Origin: an uncultured Lachnospiraceae bacterium
Lineage (GTDB): Bacteria > Bacillota > Clostridia > Lachnospirales > Lachnospiraceae
Length of the DNA stretch: 55,181 bases
Direction: 5' to 3'
Assembly (NCBI GenBank): GCA_947629525.1
Contig: CANREB010000012.1
Span: 1-55,181 of the forward strand
Both the position numbers and the translations under genes were made by a program. A model generated the notes under the pieces. That model worked only from the letters and a program-made list of their open reading frames with translations, did no database searches and was not told the origin of the DNA. Shown piece by piece: positions 1 through 8,002 of the stretch; position 1 is the stretch's first letter; every line of letters starts with the position of its first letter.

Positions 1-2
1 GA

Positions 3-77
3 AGCAGGACAATACTTATGATTGCGCACAGACCGTCAACAATCAGGCTTGCCGACAGGGTATGCTGCATAGAGTGA
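3..77 (+). CDS. ABC transporter ATP-binding protein, C-terminal fragment (partial at window edge)
   Basis: The window opens inside a plus-strand frame carrying the H-loop region of an ABC ATPase (ILMIAHRPSTIRLADRV, with the switch histidine after IA). Only about 24 codons are visible. The frame stops at 75-77, four residues after the ADRV motif. Exporter-type ATPases normally continue about 30 residues further, so the C terminus is either unusually short or damaged. The stop is followed at once by a perfect hairpin. Confidence 0.6.
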   Translation, partial: SRTILMIAHRPSTIRLADRVCCIE

Positions 78-79
78 CA

Positions 80-109
80 GCTTTACAAATGCTTAGCCAT
101 TTGTAAAGC
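80..109 (+). terminator. Perfect 12-bp stem hairpin after the ABC fragment, possible terminator
   Basis: GCTTTACAAATG (80-91) and CATTTGTAAAGC (98-109) are exact inverted repeats around a 6-nt loop. It sits three bases after the ABC stop codon. There is no clean T-run on either side (plus side reads ACAATAATAGTTTT), so terminator function is an inference from position. Confidence 0.4.
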
Positions 110-144
110 ACAATAATAGTTTTCAAAAATATATAATGCGTACG

Positions 145-179
145 AAAAAAACGGAAACAACAATATCTGCTGTTTCCGT
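145..179 (-). terminator. Rho-independent terminator of the CheY-like gene
   Basis: A 9-bp stem (ACGGAAACA at 151-159, TGTTTCCGT at 171-179) is followed on the minus strand by six T residues (145-150). It lies 8 nt beyond the cheY-like stop codon. Confidence 0.85.
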
Positions 180-186
180 CTTTAAA

Positions 187-549
187 TTATCCGATAACCT
201 TTTTGACTGCTTCAAGGACCCTCTCCGCCTGAAACGGTTTAACGATGAAATCCTTCGCCCCCGACTGGATAGCCTCGATAACCATTGCCTGCTGTCCCAT
301 TGCTGAACACATAATGATCGACGCGTTAGGATCGCTGCCTCTGATCGCCTTTAATGCCTGAATGCCGTCCATTTCCGGCATCGTGATGTCCATAAGCACC
401 AAATCAGGCTTAACTTCGTTGTATTTGTCAACAGCAATCTTACCGTTCTCAGCTTCCGCGGCTATATTATATCCGTTTTTTGTCAAAATATCTTTAATCA
501 TCATTCTCATGAAAGCTGCGTCATCGACAATTAAAACATTTTTTGCCAT
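187..549 (-). CDS. CheY-like single-domain response regulator
   Basis: This 120-residue protein is a complete receiver domain with no output domain. The acidic pair D9-D10, the phospho-acceptor D54 (LVLMDITMP), the switch serine S82 (IMCSAMG) and K104 (VKPF) are all present, so it should be phosphorylated. In this family such proteins act on the flagellar motor or pass phosphate to partners in the cytosol. The start has a strong site (GAGGAGG) about 8 nt upstream. It is a single-gene transcript with its own sigma-A-like promoter and terminator. No kinase or other che gene is visible, so whether it is the motor CheY or another receiver cannot be decided here. Confidence 0.9.
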   Translation of the reverse strand: MAKNVLIVDDAAFMRMMIKDILTKNGYNIAAEAENGKIAVDKYNEVKPDLVLMDITMPEMDGIQALKAIRGSDPNASIIMCSAMGQQAMVIEAIQSGAKDFIVKPFQAERVLEAVKKVIG

Positions 550-593
550 TGCTCTTCCTCCTCTGGAAAAATTAACTCCCCGACTTTAATCCT

Positions 594-622
594 ATTTTAC
601 AATTATTTTTACGTTTTGTCTA
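594..622 (-). promoter_or_regulatory. Sigma-A-like promoter of the CheY-like gene
   Basis: On the minus strand, TAGACA (617-622) and TAAAAT (594-599) are separated by 17 nt, about 45 nt before the start codon. Confidence 0.5.
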
Positions 623-636
623 TAAAAGATTTTGAT

Positions 637-2595
637 TTATTCCCAAAAGCCTTCTTCTTCACCGGCAAAACCCTCTTCAGAGCAGAACTGCTGATATATT
701 TCCCAAATATCGGAATCTGATTTTACATGATTAAAGCATTTAAAACCCGATATATAACCGTGATAAGATGGTTGGAAAATATCGCCGCCGAGTATTATCT
801 GCTTGCATACGGGAAGCACGGGAATATCATCCTGAAAACCTGATTTTTTACCGTTTATATATGTACGGCTGGTCTGTGAGATACTGTTATATGAAATGCA
901 GATAAATGTCCATTTACCGCATAATGTCTGCCTTGTTATCACGTCATGAAATCCCATGACATTTGCGTCTTCGCTTATACGGAAAATAGCGTTACCGCCG
1001 CCGGCATGAGGCACAAAAGAAATAAAACCGCCAAAATAGCGTCCGAAAAACGCGCTGCTCCAAAAGTTTTCTTCAACAGGTTTCAGCCACATACAGATAG
1101 TATATGATTCTTCCGTAAGAAGCGAACTTGGTATTTCTACTATATTTTCCGCGTTGTTTCCGCCGGGGAAATATATTGCTCCCCAGTTTTTGCTTATGCC
1201 GTCGGTAAATGAAATTTTGCCGCCTATGTATTTTCCCTCAAATTTTTTATCATCGGAAAACAGATCGCTTTTAAAACGAAAAGCTGTCTCGTCTGTTTTG
1301 ATTTTTATCTTATCCTTTATGTAATCGAGATAATCGTTTAATTCCCGTGCGGCTGAGTAATAACTGCCGCTTATCGCATTGCAGCCGCAGCCCGTGAGAA
1401 ATTTGACGTCTTCCCTGTTGGAAATACCGTCGGCAACTACCTGTATCTTTAATTCCCTGCCTAAAGCAAGTAATGTTTTTACGATCTGACGTCCCCTTGG
1501 GGTTTTAAGAGCATTATTCAAATATTCCGCGTCAAATTTTATTGAGTCGGGAAATAATTTATCTAAAATACGTATGCTTGAGAAGTCAGTTCCGAGATTT
1601 ATAATAGAGAAGCCAAATCCCAAATCCTTTAACTGCTGTATGATTTTGAACATAACATCATGGCTTCGCTCAAAAGCCGTCTCGTTTACTTCAAGTTCGA
1701 TAAGCTGCGGGTCTATATTATGTTCGTCCAGTACTGCTTTCAGCCTGTCGGGAAAATCCATATCCTGAAGCAGAAGCTTTGAAATACGGACGGAAATCCT
1801 GTTTATGACTTTGTGTGTATCATCATCTGACAAAAAATAATTTTTATTTTCCTGAAGGTGGTGGCATATTTGGTGCAGAACCCATATATTTAACTGACGT
1901 ATAAAACCGTTTTTTTCAAAAAGGGGCAGGAATTCTGACGGAGTTATTGTCTGACCGTTGTCCGTCTGCCACAAAAGCCTTACCTGCGATAAATATATAA
2001 GAGAAGTCTGCGCCCGCATAACAGGAAGATAATATATCTTAAACTCACCGTTTTCAAGTGCTTCCTGCTGATGTTTTTCCATATCTATTTCCTTGAAAAC
2101 ATCAGCGGCAATATCGTTGAATACGACATATCTGCCTTTGCCATGATTTTTCGCATGGTACATAGCCATATCGCTTTTTAAGAGTATTTCGTCCATTGTG
2201 CTTGAAGAGTTTTCATCATACAATATGCCGATACTTGCGGAGATATGTGTCGATATTTGGGAAAATCCCTTTTTACTGCGTATTTTTTCCTGTATGTCGT
2301 CAGCGACACCGCACAGGTATTCCCGGGAACAGTTACCTTCAAAAACAAGTACAAATTCGTCGCCGCCAAGGCGGACAACTTGTGAATCAGGAGCGCATTC
2401 CAACAGGATTTTGGCAATGCCCTTCAAGAGCAGATCGCCGGTATTATGTCCGTATACATCATTTACGGTCTTAAAATTATCTACATCCATAAACATAAAA
2501 TGAAGCTGATGATTTGGGCTTATTTTTTCATAGAACATATACATCTGCTGTCTTGTGTACAGGCCTGTAAGGTAATCGTTTGCAATAGGTGTCAT
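637..2595 (-). CDS. GGDEF / degenerate EAL / LamG-like three-domain protein (probable diguanylate cyclase)
   Basis: Residues about 7-165 form a GGDEF domain with an intact RLGGDEF site (GGDEF at 77-81); the RxxD inhibitory site is absent (APDS at that position). Residues about 180-410 are EAL-like, but the EAL signature is lost (SQVRLLW) and the usual DDFG loop reads INLG, so phosphodiesterase activity is unlikely. Residues about 440-645 resemble a concanavalin/LamG fold (IVEIPSSL, TICMWLKP, WTFICISYN, YINGK). No signal peptide or membrane segment is visible, so the LamG-like part appears to be cytosolic. The start has a CGGAGTGA ribosome site and the protein begins directly with the GGDEF fold. 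Likely role: making c-di-GMP, with EAL and LamG as sensing modules (inference). The PilZ-bearing polysaccharide synthase at 35 kb is a plausible target. Confidence 0.85.
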   Translation of the reverse strand: MTPIANDYLTGLYTRQQMYMFYEKISPNHQLHFMFMDVDNFKTVNDVYGHNTGDLLLKGIAKILLECAPDSQVVRLGGDEFVLVFEGNCSREYLCGVADDIQEKIRSKKGFSQISTHISASIGILYDENSSSTMDEILLKSDMAMYHAKNHGKGRYVVFNDIAADVFKEIDMEKHQQEALENGEFKIYYLPVMRAQTSLIYLSQVRLLWQTDNGQTITPSEFLPLFEKNGFIRQLNIWVLHQICHHLQENKNYFLSDDDTHKVINRISVRISKLLLQDMDFPDRLKAVLDEHNIDPQLIELEVNETAFERSHDVMFKIIQQLKDLGFGFSIINLGTDFSSIRILDKLFPDSIKFDAEYLNNALKTPRGRQIVKTLLALGRELKIQVVADGISNREDVKFLTGCGCNAISGSYYSAARELNDYLDYIKDKIKIKTDETAFRFKSDLFSDDKKFEGKYIGGKISFTDGISKNWGAIYFPGGNNAENIVEIPSSLLTEESYTICMWLKPVEENFWSSAFFGRYFGGFISFVPHAGGGNAIFRISEDANVMGFHDVITRQTLCGKWTFICISYNSISQTSRTYINGKKSGFQDDIPVLPVCKQIILGGDIFQPSYHGYISGFKCFNHVKSDSDIWEIYQQFCSEEGFAGEEEGFWE

Positions 2596-2680
2596 TTGTC
2601 ACTCCGTTTCCGCGCGGGGCGCGCAATAGCTAAGACGGTAATACAGTCATAAATATTATAATAATTTTTGATAGTTTAAT

Positions 2681-2695
2681 CAACAAAATTTGTTG
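2681..2695. promoter_or_regulatory. Palindrome (7-1-7) overlapping the pyrophosphorylase promoter, possible operator
   Basis: CAACAAA and TTTGTTG are exact inverted repeats around one base. They overlap the -35 region (2693-2698) of the promoter for the gene at 2766. No regulator is identified. Confidence 0.3.
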
Positions 2696-2721
2696 TAAAT
2701 AATTGCAAAATGTAGTATAAA
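2693..2721 (+). promoter_or_regulatory. Sigma-A-like promoter of the UDP-sugar pyrophosphorylase operon
   Basis: TTGTAA (2693-2698) and TATAAA (2716-2721) with a 17-nt spacer, 45 nt before the ATG. Confidence 0.45.
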
Positions 2722-2765
2722 TAACACATACCATTATATTATTTTATTAAAAACGGAGGATTTAT

Positions 2766-3992
2766 ATGAAAGATAACGAGCTGTTGGAGATTTTAAAGGA
2801 ACATGGTCAGGAGCATATTTATGAAGCATACCAAAAGCTTGACGAAAAAGGTAAAAAAAAGCTTGCGTCGCAGATAGAGAAAATAGATTGGTCGATCACC
2901 GATATGGCGGGCAATGGAGAAGCTTCTATGCAGCGAGGCAGGTTAGAACCGCTTTCCGCGCTTGAAATATCAGAAATAGAAAAAAATAAAACAAGTTATG
3001 AACAAACGGGCATTAATGCAATTAAAGCCGGAAAAGTCGGAGCAGTGCTTTTGGCGGGCGGACAGGGTACAAGACTCGGCTCTGACGGACCTAAAGGCAA
3101 ATATAATATAGGTATTACAAAAGACGTGTTTATCTTTGAAAGGCTTATCGGAAATTTACAGCAGGTAACTGATAAAGCGGGCTGTTTTGTCCCTTTATAT
3201 ATAATGACAAGCGATAAGAATAATGACGAGACTATCGCATTTTTTGAGGAAAAAAATTATTTTGGCTACCCGAAGGAATTTGTAAGATTTTTTAAACAGG
3301 AAATGGCTCCGTCAGTTGATTTCAACGGGAAGCTGTATATGGAAGACAAAGATTCACTTTCGCTTTCCCCTAACGGCAACGGCGGATGGTTTTATTCGAT
3401 GGTGGTTACCGGCATTATTGACGACGTTAAGAAGCGCGGCGTTGAATGGCTCAATATTTTTGCGGTAGACAATGTACTTCAGAGGATTGCGGATCCTGTA
3501 TTTGTGGGTGCTACGATAGAGTCAGGGTGCGTAAGCGGCGCAAAAGTCGTAAGAAAAGCAGAACCACGTGAAAAAATAGGCGTGCTGTGTCTTGAAGACG
3601 GAAAACCTTCGATAGTTGAATACTATGAGATGACGGAGGAGATTATCAATTCAAGGCAGCCAAACGGCGAGTTATCATATAATTTCGGGGTAATACTTAA
3701 TTATCTGTTCAGGGTCGATAAGCTTGAAGAAATATTAAACAAAAAAATGCCTGTCCATGTAGTTGAGAAGAAAATCCCGTATATAGATGAAAACGGCACA
3801 CTTGTCAAACCCGAAGAGTCTAACGGGTACAAATTTGAGCTTTTAGTGCTTGATATGATCCATATGTTTGAAAATTGTCTGTCGTTCGAGGTAAAGCGTG
3901 ACTATGAGTTTGCACCTATTAAGAATAAAACGGGAGTTGATTCTGTCGAGAGCGCCAGAGAATTATTAAAGAAAAACGGAGTAGAGCTGTAA
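2766..3992 (+). CDS. UDPGP-family nucleotidyltransferase (UDP-GlcNAc/UDP-hexose pyrophosphorylase)
   Basis: A 408-residue eukaryote-type UDPGP family enzyme that should make a UDP-sugar from UTP and a sugar 1-phosphate in the cytosol. The nucleotide loop LLAGGQGTRLG starts at about residue 95 and is followed by GPKGKYNIG. Other family landmarks are PLYIMTS, FFKQEMAPS, the uridine-loop region GNGGWFYSMV and the metal-site region FAVDN. The ribosome site ACGGAGGA lies 7 nt upstream of the ATG. A HAD phosphatase starts 4 nt after the stop. Whether the sugar is GlcNAc-1-P, GalNAc-1-P or Glc-1-P cannot be told from sequence. A UDP-sugar source is relevant to the polysaccharide synthase further right, but the two are far apart. 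Confidence 0.85.
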   Translation: MKDNELLEILKEHGQEHIYEAYQKLDEKGKKKLASQIEKIDWSITDMAGNGEASMQRGRLEPLSALEISEIEKNKTSYEQTGINAIKAGKVGAVLLAGGQGTRLGSDGPKGKYNIGITKDVFIFERLIGNLQQVTDKAGCFVPLYIMTSDKNNDETIAFFEEKNYFGYPKEFVRFFKQEMAPSVDFNGKLYMEDKDSLSLSPNGNGGWFYSMVVTGIIDDVKKRGVEWLNIFAVDNVLQRIADPVFVGATIESGCVSGAKVVRKAEPREKIGVLCLEDGKPSIVEYYEMTEEIINSRQPNGELSYNFGVILNYLFRVDKLEEILNKKMPVHVVEKKIPYIDENGTLVKPEESNGYKFELLVLDMIHMFENCLSFEVKRDYEFAPIKNKTGVDSVESARELLKKNGVEL

Positions 3993-3996
3993 GTTT

Positions 3997-4596
3997 ATGG
4001 TTAAAAATATAATTTTTGATATCGGAAATGTGCTTGTGTCGTTCTGTTGGCGTGAGCTTATGAGAGAGTTGGGGATTTCGGAAGAAGTGCAGGATATTTT
4101 TGGTGGGACGGTATTCGGGAGCCACTGGTGGAACGAGCTTGACCATGGTCTGCGGGATGAGTCGGAGATAATCCCCCTTTTGCGGGAAGATAACAGGGAG
4201 CATTATGCTGAGTTTGATCTTGTCTGGGAAAACAGGGACAGGCTTGTAAAGCCATACAGCTATGCTAAGCCGTGGGTCGATGAGCTGAGATCTAAGGGAT
4301 ATAAGGTTTATCTGCTGTCGAATTATCCCCGCGATTTATTTAAAATGCATGAGGAACATGGATGCTTTCCGTTTGCTGACAGCGTTGACGGCAGAGTAGT
4401 ATCAGGCTTTGTGAAAATGGTTAAGCCGAATGAAGATATTTATGAATATCTTATGGATAAGTTTTCGCTCAAAGCTGATGAATGTGTATTCATTGATGAC
4501 AGGGAGGACAATGTAAAGGCGGCTGTGCGGCTTGGAATGAAAGGCATTGTATTTCAAAGTTATGAGCAGGCGCGAGAGGCGCTTGCTGCCATCTGA
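3997..4596 (+). CDS. HAD family hydrolase, YihX-like (sugar 1-phosphate phosphatase type)
   Basis: This 199-residue HAD-superfamily phosphatase has motif I IIFDIGNVLV, with the second aspartate replaced by glycine as in E. coli YihX (alpha-glucose-1-phosphate phosphatase). Motif II is VYLLSN, motif III is the lysine in MVKPNEDIY, and motif IV is CVFIDDREDN. It lies 4 nt after the UDP-sugar pyrophosphorylase, with which it surely shares a transcript. Dephosphorylation of a hexose 1-phosphate used by that neighbour is a reasonable guess and not proven. The start is ATG with only a weak ribosome site (GTAAG), consistent with translational coupling. Confidence 0.8.
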   Translation: MVKNIIFDIGNVLVSFCWRELMRELGISEEVQDIFGGTVFGSHWWNELDHGLRDESEIIPLLREDNREHYAEFDLVWENRDRLVKPYSYAKPWVDELRSKGYKVYLLSNYPRDLFKMHEEHGCFPFADSVDGRVVSGFVKMVKPNEDIYEYLMDKFSLKADECVFIDDREDNVKAAVRLGMKGIVFQSYEQAREALAAI

Positions 4597-4620
4597 AAAA
4601 TAATACGGGAGATTTCAATA

Positions 4621-5070
4621 ATGAGATTTGTAATTCAGCGTGTGAAAGAAGCAAGCGTTGCTGTGGATAATGAAATTATCGGAAAAATCGGTCATGGTCT
4701 GCTTGTATTTGTAGGCGTATGCGATACGGATGATGTTAAAACTGCAGATAAGATGATCGATAAACTGGCAAAACTCCGTATATTTGACGATGCGGATGGG
4801 AAAACCAATCTGTCAATATCTGATGTGGACGGAGAATTTCTGATAATATCCCAGTTTACGCTTTATGCCGACTGCAGAAAGGGCAACAGACCGTCATTTA
4901 TATCAGCGGGAAAGCCGGAATTGGCAAATGAATTATATGAGCACATTATTTCACAGCTTGAGGGCAGAGGTTTTAAGACAGAGCATGGTAAATTTGGCGC
5001 CGATATGAAAGTGTCGCTTTTAAATGACGGACCGTTTACGATACTACTTGACTCAGAAGAGATCAAGTAG
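4621..5070 (+). CDS. dtd: D-aminoacyl-tRNA deacylase
   Basis: A 149-residue protein of standard length for DTD, which removes D-amino acids (and glycine mischarged on tRNA-Ala) from tRNA. Both active-site motifs are present: [17 protein letters not shown], around residue 80-95, and [11 protein letters not shown] near the C terminus (family: GPVT). The N-terminal [16 protein letters not shown] is typical. It is the third gene of the pyrophosphorylase transcript, 24 nt after the HAD gene. Its last 8 nt overlap the end of the convergent galactanase gene. Confidence 0.95.
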   Translation: MRFVIQRVKEASVAVDNEIIGKIGHGLLVFVGVCDTDDVKTADKMIDKLAKLRIFDDADGKTNLSISDVDGEFLIISQFTLYADCRKGNRPSFISAGKPELANELYEHIISQLEGRGFKTEHGKFGADMKVSLLNDGPFTILLDSEEIK

Positions 5071-6358
5071 TACCGTATTTTAAATATTTCCATAAATTAA
5101 GTGATGCAAGCGGATGCCCGTCAAAGTCAAAAAATGCCTGATTGTCCCAAGAACAGCCGCCGTAATAAAGACCTGCATCTTCGGGATCATAGTCCGACGC
5201 ATAACTGCTTGCCCATCCGCTGCCGTATTTTTCCCACAATTCGGAATTGTCAGCATCGGGTTCCCCCACGGGGATCCAAGTTCCTTCCCAGTAAAATACT
5301 CCGAGTGCGCCTGCCTCGTTTGCCGCGGCAATTATATCGCGTATCATGCTTGCCTGCCCTTGGACGCTTGCGGGATATCCCTCCACCAGATCGTTTGTAC
5401 CGGCTAAACTGTTTGCATTTCCGTCGCCGTCCTTTGATGTATAGCAGTAAGACGTTTCTGCGATAATAACGTCCTTATTGTAGTCGCCGCGGATTTTCGT
5501 TATGACTTCTTTCATATTTTGTATTGTGCCATTCCAAAATGAATAATATGACAGACCTATTATGTCATAATCAAGTTCGTTTACTTCAAGGTTTTTAATG
5601 AGGCTGTATATCTGTTTTGGCTCCGTAATATCCGTATAGTGTACGACTATCTTTATTTCCCTGCCGTATTTTTCTGATATTTCACGGACAGCCTTGCTGC
5701 CTGATTTAAGCAGTTTTACTACGGAGTCGGTATTTTTTTCGCCGGACATTCCGTAGTTTATCTCGTTTCCTATCTGAACCATTCCAACGTCAACGCCTGC
5801 ATCCAAAAGCTTTGTGAGGCTGTCAACGGTAAAATCATAGAGTGCGTCTGCCTTTTCGTCAACATTCATGCCTTCCCAAGCTTTCGGTGCGTGCTGTCTT
5901 TTAGGATCAGCCCAAAAATCTGAATAGTGAAAATCAATGCAGACTTTCATCCCGTATTTCGTAGCTCTTTTGCCAAGCTTCATTGCCGTGGGGACATCGT
6001 TATTTCCTCCGCCGTAGCCGTTTCCGTCAGCGTCATACGGGTCATTCCATACCCGGAGGCGGATATAGTTTACGCCCGCTTCAGCCAAAGTCTGAAAAAC
6101 ATCCTGTTCTTTCCCGTCAAAATTGTAATATACTCCACCGCTGTTTTCCACTGAAAGTACGGCGGATGTGTCCATCCCGCGCATAAAATCATCCGATATG
6201 TCAGGGACAGCTTCTACATATATCTCTGAATTTTCGGGTCCTGTCGGAAGCGCGACTGAAAACCCGGTGTCAGACTTACCGCTGCAGCCCGACATAATGG
6301 CGGCTGTGATACCGACGCTGATAAACAAGGTTAAAAATTGTTTATGATGTTTTTTCAT
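5063..6358 (-). CDS. Lipoprotein arabinogalactan endo-beta-1,4-galactanase (GH53)
   Basis: A secreted, lipid-anchored GH53 enzyme that cuts beta-1,4-galactan side chains of pectin. The start chosen is the ATG at 6358 (MKKHHKQF), which has GGAGGG 7 nt upstream; an ATG 15 nt earlier overlaps that site. Residues 1-25 are a signal peptide with lipobox IMSGC. GH53 landmarks are [43 protein letters not shown], the acid/base Glu in VQIGNEIN and the nucleophile Glu in [10 protein letters not shown]. Full length for the family, with no carbohydrate-binding module. It is monocistronic; a 6-bp inverted repeat (TTGATA/TATCAA, about 6394-6414) lies upstream and could bind a LacI-type regulator (inference). 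Confidence 0.93.
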   Translation of the reverse strand: MKKHHKQFLTLFISVGITAAIMSGCSGKSDTGFSVALPTGPENSEIYVEAVPDISDDFMRGMDTSAVLSVENSGGVYYNFDGKEQDVFQTLAEAGVNYIRLRVWNDPYDADGNGYGGGNNDVPTAMKLGKRATKYGMKVCIDFHYSDFWADPKRQHAPKAWEGMNVDEKADALYDFTVDSLTKLLDAGVDVGMVQIGNEINYGMSGEKNTDSVVKLLKSGSKAVREISEKYGREIKIVVHYTDITEPKQIYSLIKNLEVNELDYDIIGLSYYSFWNGTIQNMKEVITKIRGDYNKDVIIAETSYCYTSKDGDGNANSLAGTNDLVEGYPASVQGQASMIRDIIAAANEAGALGVFYWEGTWIPVGEPDADNSELWEKYGSGWASSYASDYDPEDAGLYYGGCSWDNQAFFDFDGHPLASLNLWKYLKYGTT

Positions 6359-6481
6359 AAAAATACCCTCCAAATGGTTATTCTGTTGTTTTTTGATAGT
6401 ATTATTTTATCAACATATTTCTTTTATTTCCATAAAAAATGTTTTGGGAAAATTCAAATTTTTATTTTTTGACCATAACAA

Positions 6482-6517
6482 AAGGACACTCACCAATTCT
6501 CATTTGGAAGTGTCCTT
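6482..6517 (-). terminator. Terminator of the secreted small-protein cluster
   Basis: The stem AAGGACACT (6482-6490) / AGTGTCCTT (6509-6517) is followed on the minus strand by TTGTTATGG. It lies 28 nt past the stop of the 99-residue gene and closes the minus-strand M56 cluster. Confidence 0.65.
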
Positions 6518-6544
6518 GAAACTATTACACGTCTTTTGCAGCTT

Positions 6545-6844
6545 TTACTGTTCTAATTTATAATCGTCTAAGGGCATTGTGATAAATCTGTCATCATCGC
6601 TGACGCCAATCACTATTTGCTGTGAACCGTTATCTTCAATAATATCACCTAGTTTGACATCATTGGTTTCAGTAGGATAATCTCGAGTTGCAGGAAAGGA
6701 TGAATTTGTATATACGGTAATTTTTTCACCATTGATGCCCGTGAAAAATTCTATTTTAGGTGTATTGGCATAAACGCAAACGCCACACAGTATTGCAGCA
6801 ATAATGATTGCCGATAACATTATTGGTAAAAATTTTTTCCTCAT
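6545..6844 (-). CDS. Small secreted or membrane-anchored protein of unknown function
   Basis: A 99-residue protein not recognised as a named family. Residues 1-26 form a signal peptide or N-terminal anchor (FLPIMLSAIIIAAILCGVCV). The mature part contains VKLGDIIEDNGSQQIVIGV followed by DDDRFITMPL. The same pattern (DIIKTEKGEEVVIDV, then DGSFITTSL) occurs in the neighbouring 142-residue secreted protein, so the two are probably paralogous. It starts 23 nt after that gene on the same strand. It is the last gene of a cluster headed by an M56 sensor protease and a BlaI repressor, so it may be an ectodomain-type partner or output of that sensor (inference). Confidence 0.65.
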   Translation of the reverse strand: MRKKFLPIMLSAIIIAAILCGVCVYANTPKIEFFTGINGEKITVYTNSSFPATRDYPTETNDVKLGDIIEDNGSQQIVIGVSDDDRFITMPLDDYKLEQ

Positions 6845-6867
6845 TTATATATCCGCTCCTGTTCGTA

Positions 6868-7290
6868 TTACTTCTGATAACCACATTCTGTACAGGTATT
6901 TCCAAATAATTTATACTTATGTTTTACTTGCGTCCATGCTTCATAAATTGTAAAACCAGTTTTTCCACAGCGAGCGCATACAGCTTCTTCTATATCTCTG
7001 TATTTATAACAATAAGTGCTATTTGTTTTATTATAGCTAGATTTTTCACGATGCTTTACACCAGTTCCCATAATGCTTGTATGTGGGCATGATGAATTCA
7101 TTTCTAATTTCAAAGAAGTCGTAATGAAACTCCCATCTTGCAGAACATCAATAACAACTTCCTCTCCTTTTTCTGTTTTGATAATATCATTTATCTCAAC
7201 AGAATCTTCACAATTATTTGCAAAAACAGTTGTACTAAAAAGAAAAGTAAAACAACAAATTAAACCTAAAATCTTATATACTTTTTTCAT
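6868..7290 (-). CDS. Small secreted protein with CxxC pairs, paralogous in part to its downstream neighbour
   Basis: About 140 residues with a clear signal peptide (MKKVYKILGLICCFTFLFST). The middle contains DIIKTEKGEEVVIDVLQDGS, matching the neighbouring 99-residue protein. The C-terminal half carries CARCGKTG and CTECGYQK, suggesting one zinc site or disulfides outside the cell. The M56 protein upstream ends in a comparable Cys-rich tail (ALICSKCSS). The start is uncertain: GGAGG at 7303-7307 is 6 nt from a TTG at 7296 and 12 nt from the ATG at 7290; I chose the ATG because it begins a typical signal peptide. Function unknown. Confidence 0.65.
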   Translation of the reverse strand: MKKVYKILGLICCFTFLFSTTVFANNCEDSVEINDIIKTEKGEEVVIDVLQDGSFITTSLKLEMNSSCPHTSIMGTGVKHREKSSYNKTNSTYCYKYRDIEEAVCARCGKTGFTIYEAWTQVKHKYKLFGNTCTECGYQK

Positions 7291-7371
7291 TTTCAATATT
7301 AACCTCCAAAAATATTTTTATTGTTATATAGAAACAGTAATAATAGCAGCCAATAATCAAGAGTATTACAG

Positions 7372-7530
7372 TTGCTTACTTAACTTATTCGCTTCCCTTT
7401 TTGTCAGCTTTCCTTCGCTAATAAAGGTTGTCACAAAACTCGCAAAGAAATGGTTGTAACACTTCTAGATCATTTTTTTATTCAATTTGAATGGCTGTTC
7501 TTTTGTATATAGGGCATACTGCAGGTTCTC
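7372..7530 (-). pseudogene. Decayed second copy of the BlaI/MecI repressor C-terminal half
   Basis: Read on the minus strand this segment parallels the 3' half of the blaI-like gene at 7604-7975, base for base over long stretches. The frame gives YALYTKEQ..LNKKMI, an in-frame TAG, then KCYNHFFASFVTTF and EGKLTKREANKL. No start codon or N-terminal half is visible. It is a duplication remnant between the repressor gene and the secreted small proteins. The adjoining 7531-7603 holds nothing I recognise. Confidence 0.7.
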
Positions 7531-7603
7531 ATAAATAATTGGATTTTATTCTCCTGTTTTCAATCACATAGTTTTACAAGTACCATTTGTTTCATTACAA
7601 ATA

Positions 7604-7975
7604 TTATAGCAGTTTCCTTAATTCATCTGCTTCTTCCTTTGTCAGCTTTCCGTCGCCAATAAACGCTGCTACAAAACGTGCAAAAGAATTATCATAACAT
7701 TCTTCGATCATTTTTTTCGTCCAATTATGAATATGCTGCTCTTTTGTACATAGGGCATAATATGTATTGTAAGCTGACTCTCCTCTGCCTGTTCCCACTA
7801 ATCCCATTTTTTGCAGACCGAGCAGAAAAGTGTTTAATGTCTGTGCCTTCCATGTTTTATTCTATTCATTCATAGCCACATTCATAATTTCTCTGAATGA
7901 CATTGGTTTTTGAGCATCCCATAACAGTTCCATAATCTGCATTTCCGTTTTAGTCAGACCATATTCTTTTTTCAT
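7604..7975 (-). pseudogene. BlaI/MecI-family transcriptional repressor with an in-frame amber stop
   Basis: Starting at the ATG at 7975, the frame reads MKKEYGLTKTEMQIMELLWD, the winged-helix N terminus of BlaI/MecI repressors. Codon 38 is TAG (7862-7864), and the same frame continues with WKAQTLNTFLLGLQKMGLVG and the dimerisation tail KKMIEECYDNSF, DGKLTKEEADELRKLL to a TAA at 7604. Without the TAG the protein would be 123 residues, the normal family length, so one nonsense change is the only visible lesion. It lies 27 nt after the M56 gene, in the mecR1-mecI order. A sequencing error, readthrough, or reinitiation at the internal ATG (7807) are alternatives. If the repressor is dead, the cluster may be constitutively expressed (inference). 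Confidence 0.8.
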
Positions 7976-8002
7976 AAGGTTTTCCTTTCCATATATTAAT
8001 TA

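Noticed and set aside
2178..2503. ORFs on both strands over the GGDEF coding region
   Set aside because: Out-of-frame shadows of the GGDEF gene without ribosome sites.
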